Shown here piece by piece: positions 54,013 to 64,000 of a stretch of DNA of 64,000 nucleotides. This stretch comes from Tolypeutes matacus (lineage: Eukaryota > Chordata > Mammalia > Cingulata > Chlamyphoridae). Each line of letters begins with the position of its first letter. Positions within the stretch are counted from its first letter, which is position 1. Under the pieces are notes generated by a model, which was not told where the DNA came from, searched no databases, and was given only the letters and a program-made list of their open reading frames with translations. The position numbers and the translations under genes are program-made. The DNA lies in NCBI GenBank assembly GCA_026826555.1, contig JAKSZT010038955.1, positions 1,847,683-1,911,682 of the forward strand, given 5' to 3'.

Positions 54013-55250
54013 ACTCTGAGCTGTCCAGGGAGTCCCTTGTCAACAAGCCTGCCTGTCAAGGGCTGGGATCCAGGAGGTACCCCTCCAATCTCTGTCCAAG
54101 GCCACTTTTGGGGTGGGCTCTGCTCAGCCACCCTAGCTTCTTGGCCTCCCTGGAGCTCACACAGCAGTGCTTTGGTTTCCCGTGGGAGCTGTGGAGCTCG
54201 GGGGTGGTGTCCAGATATGGGACCCTGAACGATGACCCAGAGGTGATTCTTGGGGAGGAGTAGAGCTCTGGCTGTGGGGCCAGGAGGTGCTGCTAAGCTA
54301 GGCAGAGGGGCAATGTCAGAGGGTGGTGCTTTCAGCATGCCCAGGCTAGCAGGGAGAAGTGGTTGTATCTGGCCAGTGTGGCAGGTCGGGATCGGTGGGC
54401 CTGAGCTACCACGGGCCTCGTGTCCTTCCCAGTCCCTCTGCTAGAAAGGCTCTCTCCCGAGGCCGCCAGCGCCTTCCCAGCTTTGATCATCTCCTGGGTG
54501 CCCCGCCCTTCTCATCCTTGCCCTGTCCATATGGGCAGTGACCGAGGACAGGCTGTCTTGTGTGCCCTCCCGGGCTCTGCAGTGCCCTCCCGCCTCCCGC
54601 TTCACGGGCCCTCCTTGAGCTGTCCCCAACTCCTCCCAACCTCGGCCTGGTGGGGTGGCAGCCAGAGAGAGTGGAGGGAGCCCAGGTGAATTTTATTGAG
54701 CAGCTGCGGCTCCAGGCATGGTGTTTGGGGTGATCCAGCTTACCCAGGAGGAAATGAGTCTTGGAAGAATGAATGGCTGCAGCTGAGTGTGAGCCTGCGC
54801 ATTGGGCCAGGTCCCTCCTCTGGTCTGTGCTCCTGGGCAGCCTGTGGAGGTCTTCAGGATCTGGACCCTGTGTCGGGACATGCCAGGCCAGGCACTGGTG
54901 CCAGTAGCAGGTGGTGAGCATAGAGGGCATCCAGCAACCACTCGCCTGGGCATGTATATGCACATGTGTGTGCACATGTGCACTGGTGGAGAAAAGTCAG
55001 AGGCAGGGCTGATTTTGCTCCCTGAGGGACACACAGGAACTGCTCCCTCCATAGGTATGTGGGGCCCCCAGTCCATTGTGACCAGCAGTGTAGCTCTGGG
55101 CCTGAGTGTGGCCTTCTCAGCCTGCTGGATGTGTGGAATCCATGAGAATGAGGTGGGTAACACCTGGGATGCCCAGAGAGGAGCCTCTCTTGACAACAAG
55201 CCAGGAACTGTGTTTCTCCTTTAGAACACCCCTTTCAGCCTTGGTCTCCT
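54013..55250. other. GC-rich unidentified segment replacing the L1 RT region
   Basis: A 1.24-kb block much richer in GC than its surroundings, bordered on the left by the L1 endonuclease region and on the right by the L1 ORF2 C-terminal region. Overlapping open frames of 126-168 codons exist on both strands (for example 54693-55199 minus, 54802-55224 plus) but read as low-complexity, non-family protein. A minus-strand AATAAA at 54692-54697, preceded by CTGCAGCTGCTC-like sequence, hints at the 3' end of some transcript. Origin unknown. Confidence 0.5.
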
Positions 55251-57000
55251 TTGAAAAATAGTGGCTGGTCCTTTTGTGATTTAAAGGACTTTGTTGGGAA
55301 GGTGCAAAGGCAGCCCACTCAATGGGAGAAAATATTTGGAAACCACATATCTGAAGAGGTTTAGATATGCATGCTATATAAAGAGATCATACAACTCAAC
55401 AATAAAAGAGCAAGCAATCCACCTTAAAAATGGGCAAAAGAAATAAAAAAATTTTCTCCAAAGAGAAAATACAAGTGTCTATGCAGCACATGAAAACAAT
55501 GCTAAATATCACTAGATAACTAGCTATTAGGGAAATGCAAATCAAAACTACAATGAGATATTATCTCACACATCATAGAATGGCCATTATTAAAAACACA
55601 TGCACACACACATAAAAAGCCCCAGAAAACTACAAGTCCTGGAGAGGATGTGGGGAAATAGGAACACTCCTTCATTGTTGGTGGGCAGCCTCTGTAGAAG
55701 ACAGTTTGGTGATCCCTCAGAAAGCTAAATATAGAATTGCCATATGATCTAGCAATCTTTCTACTAGGAATATATTCAGAAGACCTGAAAGCAGGACACA
55801 AAAAGATATTTGCACACCAATGTTCATAGTGGCATTATTCTCAATTGCCAACAGACTGAAACAATTTAATTGTCCATCAACTGATGAATGGATAAACAAA
55901 GTGTGGTATATACATACAATGGAATACTGTGCCACTGTATGGAAAAATGAAATTAGGACACATATAATAACATGGATGAACCTAGAGGACATTATGCTGA
56001 GTGAAATAAGGACAAATATTTTATGGTCTCACTAATATGAACTAAATACAAAGAATAAACCCATGAAGATAAAATCTAGAATATAGGTTACTAGAAGATA
56101 GGATGAGGTCTGAGAAGGGGTACTGATGCTTAATATATGTAGAATTTTTACTTAGCTTGACTGTAAAAGTGTGGAAATTGATAGAGTAGATGGTAACACA
56201 TTACAGTGACTATAACTAACACAGCTGGTTTATAAATAGGATTATGGCTGAAAGGGTATGTCTAGTGATGTAAATGTCAATTGAAAGAAAGCTAGAGAAT
56301 AATCTAGGGACTGAATAACATAGTCAACCAAGAGATGGATGGGGATTCTGGTTAATAGTACAAATACAAGAATGTTTTTCTATGAAATAGAACAAATGTA
56401 TGTCACTATAACAAGGTAGTAAGAATATAATGATTCACAGGGAAAATAAAATTAGTGTAACTTATGTACCATAATTAATAGCAATATTGTAATATTCTTG
56501 CATCACTGCCAATGAAGGTACTAGATCAACACTAAGGGTCAATAAGAGAGGGTACAGGATTTCTTTCTTTTGGACTAAAGAAAATGGTCAAAGTTTACTG
56601 GGGCAATGATTGTACAACTCTGTGATGAACGTGAGAGCCACTGTGTATACACTTTGGGTAGAATATACAAGGCATGGGACTGTATAACAGTGAACCATGT
56701 GGTGGAAGATGGATTGTGGTGAACAGTACAAATATGAGAGTGTTCTCTCATGAACTATAACAAATGTACAATAATGATAGATGGTGTTAATAATAGAAGA
56801 GTGTATGGAAAATTACATCAAGTGTAACCTATGGACCATAGTTTGTGGTAGTAGTGTGATGATGTTCTTTCATCTGTAACAAATGTTCCTCAACAGTGAA
56901 AAGTGTTGATGTAGGAGTGATGTATGGGGAATCTGCATGTTATGCATGATTGTTTTGTAAGCTACAATTCTTTAATTTATATATATATATATAATAAAAC
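55251..57000 (+). mobile_element. L1 ORF2 C-terminal end and 3' UTR
   Basis: GTGCAAAGGCAGCCCACTCA, GGGAGAAAATATTTGGAAAC, GGAAATGCAAATCAAAACTA, GAGAGGATGTGGGGAAATAG, TGCCATATGATCTAGCAATC, ATTGTCCATCAACTGATGAA, TACATACAATGGAATACTGT and CATTATGCTGAGTGAAATAA are the classic end of L1 ORF2. 56.05-57.0 kb is a xenarthran-type UTR (GAATGTTTTTCTATGAAATA; TGTTCTCTCATGAACTATAA) ending in (AT)n at 56976 and AATAAAA. Confidence 0.88.
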
Positions 57001-57479
57001 AGATAACAGATCATGGGAAAAAAGTAATTTTGTAAAGCAGTGACAGTAATTATGCACTGGTTGATTATAGCATATGGATATGTGAAATGAATAACAGTAA
57101 TCTTTCAGGGGACAGAAGGTAATAATTGCAAATATGTTGTTATTAGTTCACCACAGTAGATATAAATAGGGATAGTGTTATATGAATGTTGTCTCACAGT
57201 AATTAATTATTAACAGTGACTAAAGACAATTTAAAGAGAAGTATGGTTGATATGAGGAGAAATGAAATGAAAAACAATGTCTAAATAATGCTCCAAATGC
57301 TTATCACTGTATAGTTGAGACCTGCTCCAAACCAATATTCTACAGAAGCCATGTAAATAAATCTGATTTCTAAGTTTGAATAGAAAAGATATTAGGATTT
57401 TTTTTTCTCAGAAAGTCAAATAATTGAGGATATCACAGAAGTTAGAAGAAGAGTTATCACTGAGAGGCTGCTTCACTAG
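57001..57479. other. Unassigned AT-rich sequence
   Basis: No gene or clear repeat. Confidence 0.4.
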
Positions 57480-57620
57480 GCAGGGATAACTGGACAGGAA
57501 GCCCTTCCCTAGCTTCCCTCTGCACCTGCCCCTGGGGCTGGGCCTTGTGGTCTGAGTGTGCTCAGCACCCCCTACAGGCTGGGCCATCCTGCTTCCTCCA
57601 GTGCTGGTGCCCATTCCTTA
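57480..57620 (-). pseudogene. Orphan IGHV 3'-flank sequence
   Basis: GGAAGCCCTTCCCTAGCTTC, CCTCTGCACCTGCCCCTGGG and GTGCTCAGCACCCCCTACAG on plus match the conserved region just 3' of other V segments here (11060-11160, 42470-42560). No V exon or RSS follows upstream on the minus strand; the V segment itself has been lost. Confidence 0.5.
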
Positions 57621-58251
57621 TGGAGTCTGTCACATTCTACCTTTTATTTCTCATATTATTTAAATGTCTAAGTCTTCCTGATTCTTTAGGGGAACCTTGC
57701 ATGTTATACTAATTAAAGACTAATAATTTTCATTATTTGCAATGAAATATGTAGGAGGTTAATTGGCTTGAAAATGAGAAATGTGACATTTTATAATAAA
57801 ATTTTAATAAATAAGAAATCACAGAATGGAATACATGAACATGATTACCATTTTAAACTCACATTCACCTAAATATTTTAGATATATATGAATGCAATAT
57901 GTTAATATATTTATGAAAGAAACAGCAATGGTGTGAGTTACTCTAGAACTCCCTACTCCCATCATGAAAGTGAAGTAAAGTTATTTTCATACTCTTGAGA
58001 ACTGAGAGAATTAGCTAAGTGCAGATTCACAAAACAAGAAAAGCTAAAGGGATTTCTTCAGGCTGAGGGGAAACATCAGTTGGAAATGCAGACTCTGAAT
58101 TAAAATGATGCGACTCCAACATGGATGGTATCAGCTCTTACTAGATTTACTAAGTTGATTATTTCTTTATGCATTTATTTTTCCTATTTACTATGATAGA
58201 AAGTGATCTAGTGATGCAAAGTTCCACTTGCAAACAAATGGAAAGGTGTCC
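57621..58251. other. Unassigned AT-rich sequence
   Basis: No gene. Nothing recognisable. Confidence 0.35.
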
Positions 58252-58803
58252 GTGGCAGTTTGAGATTATTTATGAAACCCCCAAAATAAGGATTATGTTT
58301 GTAAACTGGTCTGTTCCTCTGGGTGTGATACCCTTATTCAGGTGAGAAGCCATTGATTAAATTATGTTTAGTTTATTGCTTTGATTTAACCATGTCAGTA
58401 GGGTGTAACTCAGATTAAATCCCTGCCCCCTTGGTGGGATGTTATAAATGGGCACTAACTCAAGAATATACACAGAAGAAGACAGAGGAAGAGAGAGAAC
58501 TCTATAATCTTTGAAGAGGAGAGAGCTTAGTCATATTTGATCCTGGGGCCCTGAAGAGAGCTGAGCTATTCACCTGATAGCTTGTAGCCAAAGGGAATGG
58601 AGACTTAATAGGAAGAAGGAAGGAAAGACCAGGCAGAGATCACCTGCCATTTGCTTCAAGTGGCAACTGACTTCGGTGAGAAAACAGATTCGAGTTGGAC
58701 TCTTTAGGGCCTTGTAACTGTAAGCTTTTACCCCAAACAAATACCCTTTATAAAAGCCAGTAGATTTCTGGTACTTTGCATCAGCACCTCTTTGGCTAAC
58801 ACA
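58252..58803 (+). mobile_element. ERVL-type LTR, plus strand
   Basis: Starts GTGGCAGTTTGAGATTATTT and ends CTCTTTGGCTAACACA, with ACCCCAAACAAATACCCTTT. Same family as 4165-4875 and, inverted, 44014-44513 and 51088-51695. Confidence 0.75.
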
Positions 58804-59894
58804 GTGGCTATGTGTACATATATAGATACACACACATATACACATATGGAAATGTACACACACATATATTACAATATCATTGTAAGTTCTCACAAGTTGC
58901 CATGAAAATTAGCAGTTTTATTAAATTATTTAATTAAAATTATTTAATTTTATTATTTAATGTATTTAAGAATCATAAAATTTATTGAACCATGTTAATT
59001 TTATTATTTAATTAAAATAATTTTATTATTTAATATATTTAAGAAACTTAGATAAAATTTACTGAATCATGTTATTTTTTGTTAGGTGAATTTGGTAATA
59101 GGAAATTGTGTTAGTCTTAGAACTTAGAGTTTTCAAAATTCACTGTACTCATGGTTTTCTTAATGAAATTTATTTAATGGTTGCTTACATTTCTGTGTTT
59201 TCTGGTACATAGTGAACAAAGAGAACCAGGTATATAAGCAAGTCATAGACCATGTTTCAGGTCACAAATATCTCTTTTCTATTGATTATAGATTCTGGCA
59301 TCACAATCCACTTAGGGATCATTCTATATATGGTCCTGTACTACATAGGCTGAAATTCTAAGAATTGCATTTCCCAGATGCCCTTCTCCATAGACTTTCT
59401 ATGCAAAGAGACATTCATCATTTATCTTTGCTTGAGTGAGTTTTAGATGTGTGAGTCAAATCAGGGGTTTATCCCAGTTTTCCCATTTGCTGGATAAATG
59501 TTCAGCAAAGTGAGTATCAAGAAACAAACTGTTAGAGACATTTATTGTATCCATGTGCAGTCATCAACATAGAAGGTGTCTCATGGCAATTACAGCACCT
59601 ATTGCATCCAGAAACTGTATCCTCAAGTCTCAGCCATAGTTGTTTGGTAAAGAGAGGGCTATGAAGTTAGCATGTTTTTCATGCTACTGAGTCCAAAATG
59701 TCTTATTTTTAGCTTGAAGACAGAGCAGATAGGGTTCAAGGGGGCTGGAATGTGGAGGCCAAAGGAAAGTGGTGACCCTTTTAAACACTAAAGCCCATGA
59801 TTTGTATCCCATTAACCTTATAATCATTATTATGGATATATCAGTTAAGTAGTAGTGAAAAATATGATGCAGGCAACCTGAAATTAAGATGTTG
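58804..59894. other. Unassigned AT-rich sequence
   Basis: Includes an AT-only patch of ATTATTTAAT-type repeats at about 58915-59045 containing an approximately 85-bp imperfect duplication (TTTATTATTTAATATATTTAAGAAAC-like, written twice). No gene. Confidence 0.45.
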
Positions 59895-60318
59895 TCTTGG
59901 TTTTCCAGCTTGCTATAGCAAACAATACACAATCAGTTTGCTTAAACAATAGTTGTTAATTGTATCACAGTTTCAGACTCCAGAAGACTTGCTTCCTCCC
60001 AGGATCATTAGCGTTCTATGCTGGCAACAACAATTCATGGTGCACTTTGGCTTGTTTCTCCTGCTTCTTCTTAACTGGAGATGCCCTCTACTGTCTTTTC
60101 TGTATTAACTCTGGCTTCATGTTTCTGAATATTTTTCTCTTTATAAGGAATCATATTAATTAGATTACGGCTCAACCAACACCATTCAGTTAGGCTACAC
60201 TGTAACTTAAAATAACATTTTTAAACAATCCAATTTACAATGGGCTCATACCCACAAGAATGTGAATTTAGACTAAAAATATGTCAGAATTGGGGTACAT
60301 AATTCAAACTACTACAGT
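59895..60318 (-). mobile_element. LTR (3' on the minus strand) of a MaLR-like element
   Basis: Reverse-complement LTR words CAGCTTGCTATAGCAAACAA, TTGCTTAAACAATAG, TTCAGACTCCAGAAG and CAATGGGCTCATACCCACAA are shared with 61850-62255. Confidence 0.65.
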
Positions 60319-61845
60319 CCACTCTCTAGGCTTTCCAAAGAACAGGTTATTCTCACATGCAAAATACATTCACCCAATCCCCATATCCTAAGATTTTTAA
60401 GTCATTTTCTTTTAAGAGCACTAAGTTCAAAAATTCATCAAAATAATTTGAGGGTATGGTCCATCCTGGATAAAATTCCTCTCCATGTGATGATCCTTTG
60501 AAATCCAGAAAACAATTCATCAGCTTCAAAAATAAAATTATGTGACAGGTATATTATAAATTGTGGAAGACAAACAATGTTTAGGAGTCCCAAGCAATTT
60601 TGTAATAGCCCAGGATAAACCCCATTATATCTCAAGATCTGAAAGCTACCTAGTGGAAGGTCAGCACACCATTTCTAAGCATTTATGCAGGGGCCATGCT
60701 TTTCCTGAGTTCCAGAGCCTGTGCCCCTCCCAATTGGAGCACTGGATTGACAATCACACTCTATGTGAAAATTGGGATATAATCCCATCCTCTCCAAATA
60801 TTGGAGAAATATTTGAAATTTCTCTAGACCACTGGGCATAGACTGACACTCTCTGACCTTTCGGATCATGGCTGAAACCTTCCTGAACATTGTGGCAAAA
60901 GGCGTATTCACTCCAAGCAAGGGGCTGGACCCACCATTTCCACAGGCCTGCCTGAGTGGGCACTCTCTAGTAGTCCTAAGAGAACATTATGGTCCAGACC
61001 TCTGCTTCCATGGTTCCTCCCTTGAAGCTTTCTTCCTTCAATTCATCCCTTCTCTGTTTCTTTCAGTCCAGGTGGGCAGTGTTTCTGTACATACACATTT
61101 CTCAAATGTTTTCTTGGCTTTGCATGCAGTTTAATGAAGTCCATACCATCTAAAAAGGACTTTCCATATGTCCTCACTGGATAATTGCATTTCCAAAATC
61201 TCACTTCCACTGAAATGGTTGGCTGGGTTAATGTTAAACCACACCCTCTTTAGCAAATAGTTCTTTAGTGAAAACTTTGTTCCCTGTGATCCTTGTCTGT
61301 CCTTTGGGAACTCAATTCCCAGAAATTCTGGAGGGGCCTGATAGAGATACTCTAGCCCTAGGCTCAGAGCATACTATCTAGATAGGTTGTGAGTTTGCAA
61401 ATTATTAATTATTGGTTCATTTGTGCTTAACAATTCAATTCTCAGCTTATACTTTTTCTGTCACATTTTGCTCTATGCAACAAGGAGAAACAAGACTATA
61501 TTGTCCGTATTTAGCATAGGAAACTCCTCAACTAAATATCAAAGTGAATCCTTTACATGTTCATCTTTCAGTCCAAACTGAGATGTGATTCAGCCAAGTT
61601 CTCTGCTACTTCAAAACAAGAATCTCCTTTCCTCCATTTTTCCATAATACATTAATAATTTCCTGTTAAGTCCTCATTGGACTTAAATTTAAATTCCATA
61701 TTTTTAACAGTCTCTTCAAAGCATGCTAGAACTTTTTTCTCAAGTGCCTTACAATTCTTCCCATCACTAACCATTACACAGTTCCAAATAATTTTCCATT
61801 AGGTATTTATAATAGCAACACCCCTCATTTGGTAACAAAAACTGT
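60319..61845 (-). mobile_element. Internal region of a MaLR/ERVL-like element
   Basis: About 1.5 kb between two LTRs, non-coding, the size typical of non-autonomous MaLR internal regions. Parts resemble 51.7-52.8 kb. No gag, pol or env motif is readable. Confidence 0.6.
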
Positions 61846-62255
61846 TTAGTTTCCAAGTTGCTATGACAAATACCACACAATGGTTTGGCTTAAACAGTGT
61901 GAATTTATTATCTCATGATTTGTGGGGCTAGAAACTTGCTTTCAGTAGGGTCATTAGAAATCTGGGCTGACTCCTGCAAACTTCGGGTTCCCTTGATTTA
62001 TCTTTTGTTTTTCATTGCATGCCACTATCTTTTCCTTTCTGCTCCATGTTTCTGTGACTTCTTGCTTATGCATTTTCACCCTCTTTTTAGTCTGCCAGAT
62101 CTCTGGATTAATACCTTCCTTCATTCAGTTTGGCCCCACCTTAACTTAAAAAAATATTCTTTATGAGATCCTATACCCAATGGGTTCACACCCACCAAAA
62201 TGTCAACTGAAATTAAGAACATGTCTAAATTTGGAACAAATTCAAAATCTCATGG
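61846..62255 (-). mobile_element. LTR (5' on the minus strand) of a MaLR-like element
   Basis: CCAAGTTGCTATGACAAATA, GGTTTGGCTTAAACAGTGTG, GGGCTAGAAACTTGCTTTCA, AATGGGTTCACACCCACCAA. Same orientation as 59895-60318, giving an LTR-internal-LTR arrangement. Confidence 0.65.
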
Positions 62256-62399
62256 ATGATAAACTCAGATAGATACTTGTGCTGGTTAATTATAAGTACA
62301 TGATGATCCATCAATCTTAACATATGAGTCTGGGAACCTTGGTTCATTGCAGCACAACTATTATTTACAGGACCCCTTGTATTTTTTTCATAAGGCTAT
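62256..62399. other. Unassigned sequence
   Basis: Short spacer, nothing recognised. Confidence 0.3.
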
Positions 62400-62790
62400 T
62401 GACACAATTCAACATGAATTAACTGGATGGCTAAACAAAGCATAAATTTATGGCCTCACAGTTCTGGAAGTAGAATTCTGAAATCAAGGTTTCAGCTCCC
62501 TTATAGGTTTCATTCCTTGCACTTCCTAGGTTCTTGTGATTCAATGAATAGTAGGTACAGCACTTCTATAACCACATCTGTCCTCACATAGCTTTCTTCT
62601 CTCTATGCATGACTCTGTATCCTCTCTTATTTTTAAAAGGGCACAAGTAATATTGGATTTACAGGCAAATCAAACCAGTATGACCTCAATTTAACTTAAT
62701 TCCATCTGTAATGATGCAACCTTCAAATAAGGCCCTGGGGTAAAGGAATTCAACCTTACAATTTTGGAGGACACAAAACAACCAATAGTA
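62400..62790 (-). mobile_element. MLT1/MST-style LTR, minus strand
   Basis: Plus-strand words GGCCTCACAGTTCTGGAAG, TCCTCACATAGCTTTCTTC, TAATATTGGATTTACAGGCA, GTATGACCTCAATTTAACTT and TTTTGGAGGACACAAAACAA are the reverse complement of the MaLR LTR layout. Confidence 0.7.
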
Positions 62791-63249
62791 ATCTTTTATA
62801 TTTTTGCTCAGTGCCACAGAGTTTTGGAATGAGGCAACTATTTGAGAACCAACAATTATTTGGGATTGATACAAGAAGTTACTGGTAAGATGTGTACTAA
62901 ATAGATGGGCCATTGGAGGAAGTCATTTCTTATATAAGAGCATGCTGACAATTATAACATTCCTGAAACCAACTTGTTAGTGGGGTCAAGAGAAAATTTA
63001 CAACCTACACAAAGTAAGGGGCATCAGAATTGGGGGACTAAGAACTCCACCACAAATGTGAGGGTCTTTCCTTGGTATTAGCTCCAAGAAGTTATTGAAG
63101 TTCTTCATTCTGCCTGCTACATCACATTAGAAACACATAGGTCTGTCTGAGAGATCTGGATTCAGTCAAAGCTGCTTGCATGAGGGATCTTTTGTTTCAA
63201 GGGAAAATAAGGAAGTCCTCTGACCTAACATATGCTCTGTAACATTGTC
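62791..63249. other. Unassigned sequence
   Basis: No gene or recognisable element. Confidence 0.35.
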
Positions 63250-64000
63250 CACTATAATTTTTTTTTTTAATATTATCATACTTTTTATTCATAGTAATTG
63301 ACAGGTTTCAACATACTTTAACATTAGTTTGTAAACTCATTTTCTCTTTTCATCTACCCTGATAATTATGTAGTACAGAATTTCTTTTTTTTTTATTATT
63401 ATTATGGGTAAAAATCAAAATTCTCACAATACATACAAACATTTGCAAAATGATATATAAATATATATGCATATATGTGTATTTGCTTACAAAAATGTTA
63501 TTTATATATATATATATATATATACATATATTTTAAGAGGTGCTTAGATTACCTAAAATATTACACGGAACCCACTGGGATTCCCATGTTGCCCACCTCC
63601 CACACCTCCCACCACATCCCACACAAACATCTCCCACAGTGTGGCCCACCAACCTCAATGAACTTACACATCCTGGAGCCTTGCCACCAACCATAGACCA
63701 CAGTTCACACTGTAGACCACACTCTCTCCCACTCAGTTATGAGTGGTGTGTGCTGATTTAAAATGGCCTGCATCCATTGCCACAACAGTACTCAGGACAA
63801 CCTCCAACTCCCAAAGAAGCCCCTGTATTTCAACTGCTCATCCCCTCCCTACCCAAAAACTGTCAAGTGGCCACTGGCTCCACCTCATTGTTATAATTTC
63901 TTGCATTGCAAGAATCACCATATGTGAGCAAGAAAATACCATCAAGTCCACTTTAGTCCATAGTTCTTCCCCCAATCCAGAGGCGACTGGGATGGTGATG
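63250..64000 (-). mobile_element. Recurrent L1-type 3' end, minus strand, running off the window
   Basis: Plus-strand CCCACCTCCCACACCTCCCA, ACATCTCCCACAGTGTGGCC and CATAGACCACAGTTCACACT are the reverse complement of the 36.5/39.3-kb 3' end. Upstream body sequence (GTCAAGTGGCCACTGGCTCC) corresponds to 36490-36520. A (TA)n tract lies at about 63495-63533 and T runs at 63258 and 63386. Confidence 0.75.

Noticed and set aside
54693..55199. 168-codon minus-strand open frame in the GC-rich block
   Set aside because: GC-rich DNA yields long chance frames; a 140-codon frame overlaps on the opposite strand; composition is not protein-like. Kept only as part of the block finding.
1..64000. D, J or constant-region genes
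   Set aside because: No 12-bp-spaced RSS pairs, WGQG-type J motif or C-domain exon was found.
1..64000. CRISPR arrays, bacterial operons or plasmid features
   Set aside because: The tandem repeats present are eukaryotic minisatellite or microsatellite sequence; all context is mammalian.

Overview
This is a vertebrate nuclear window from the immunoglobulin heavy-chain variable (IGHV) region of a xenarthran mammal (armadillo, sloth or anteater group). The V segments are recognisable from leader exons, V exons with framework landmarks, 23-bp-type recombination signals (RSS) and upstream octamers, all on the minus strand. The xenarthran assignment rests on tRNA-derived DAS-type SINEs (best copy 39654-39834), a recurrent lineage-type L1 3' end, and the absence of Alu or rodent SINEs. 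No D, J or constant-region sequence is visible. A 100-base N gap lies at 26837-26936.

V segments, left to right: a clan II (IGHV4/mouse IGHV3-like) segment at 7.6-8.05 kb with a fully open V exon but a mutated splice acceptor; a clan II pseudogene at 13.3-13.7 kb; clan III (IGHV3-like) pseudogenes at 16.6-17.0 and 18.85-19.14 kb; a clan II pseudogene at 29.75-30.18 kb; clan III pseudogenes at 32.76-33.0, 42.6-42.8, 47.65-48.1 and 49.7-50.0 kb; an eroded relic at 11.2-11.46 kb; and an orphan V 3' flank near 57.5 kb. I see no segment that meets all criteria for function. Flank similarity shows the region grew by segmental duplication: 7.6 and 30.0 kb are paralogues, 16.6 and 47.6 kb are paralogues, and 18.9, 32.8 and 49.7 kb are paralogues. 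A third copy of the clan II upstream flank (38.6-38.95 kb) has no V segment.

Most of the rest is mobile DNA. Old antisense L1 fills about 19.9-26 kb. It hosts a processed FBXO33 retropseudogene (22420-24392, 13-bp target duplication), which itself contains a nested U1 snRNA retropseudogene and a poly(T)-only insertion. At 26.8-27.6 kb a single insertion bounded by a 16-bp target duplication carries a DAS SINE fused to a 132-nt sequence that folds like a box H/ACA snoRNA. At 44.0-45.4 kb two solo LTRs with intact 5-bp and 4-bp target duplications sit close together. At 51-57 kb an LTR element adjoins an L1 whose reverse-transcriptase region is replaced by a 1.2-kb GC-rich segment. At 59.9-62.3 kb a short LTR-internal-LTR element lies on the minus strand.

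The most unusual observations are the H/ACA-like retrocopy; the germline cysteine pair (CDR1 plus CDR2) shared by two clan II segments; a stop codon created only by splicing at 13.3 kb; and a roughly 50-bp minisatellite at 31.6-32.3 kb whose unit resembles the conserved 3' flank of the V segments. All calls come from reading the sequence; no alignment or folding program was run.
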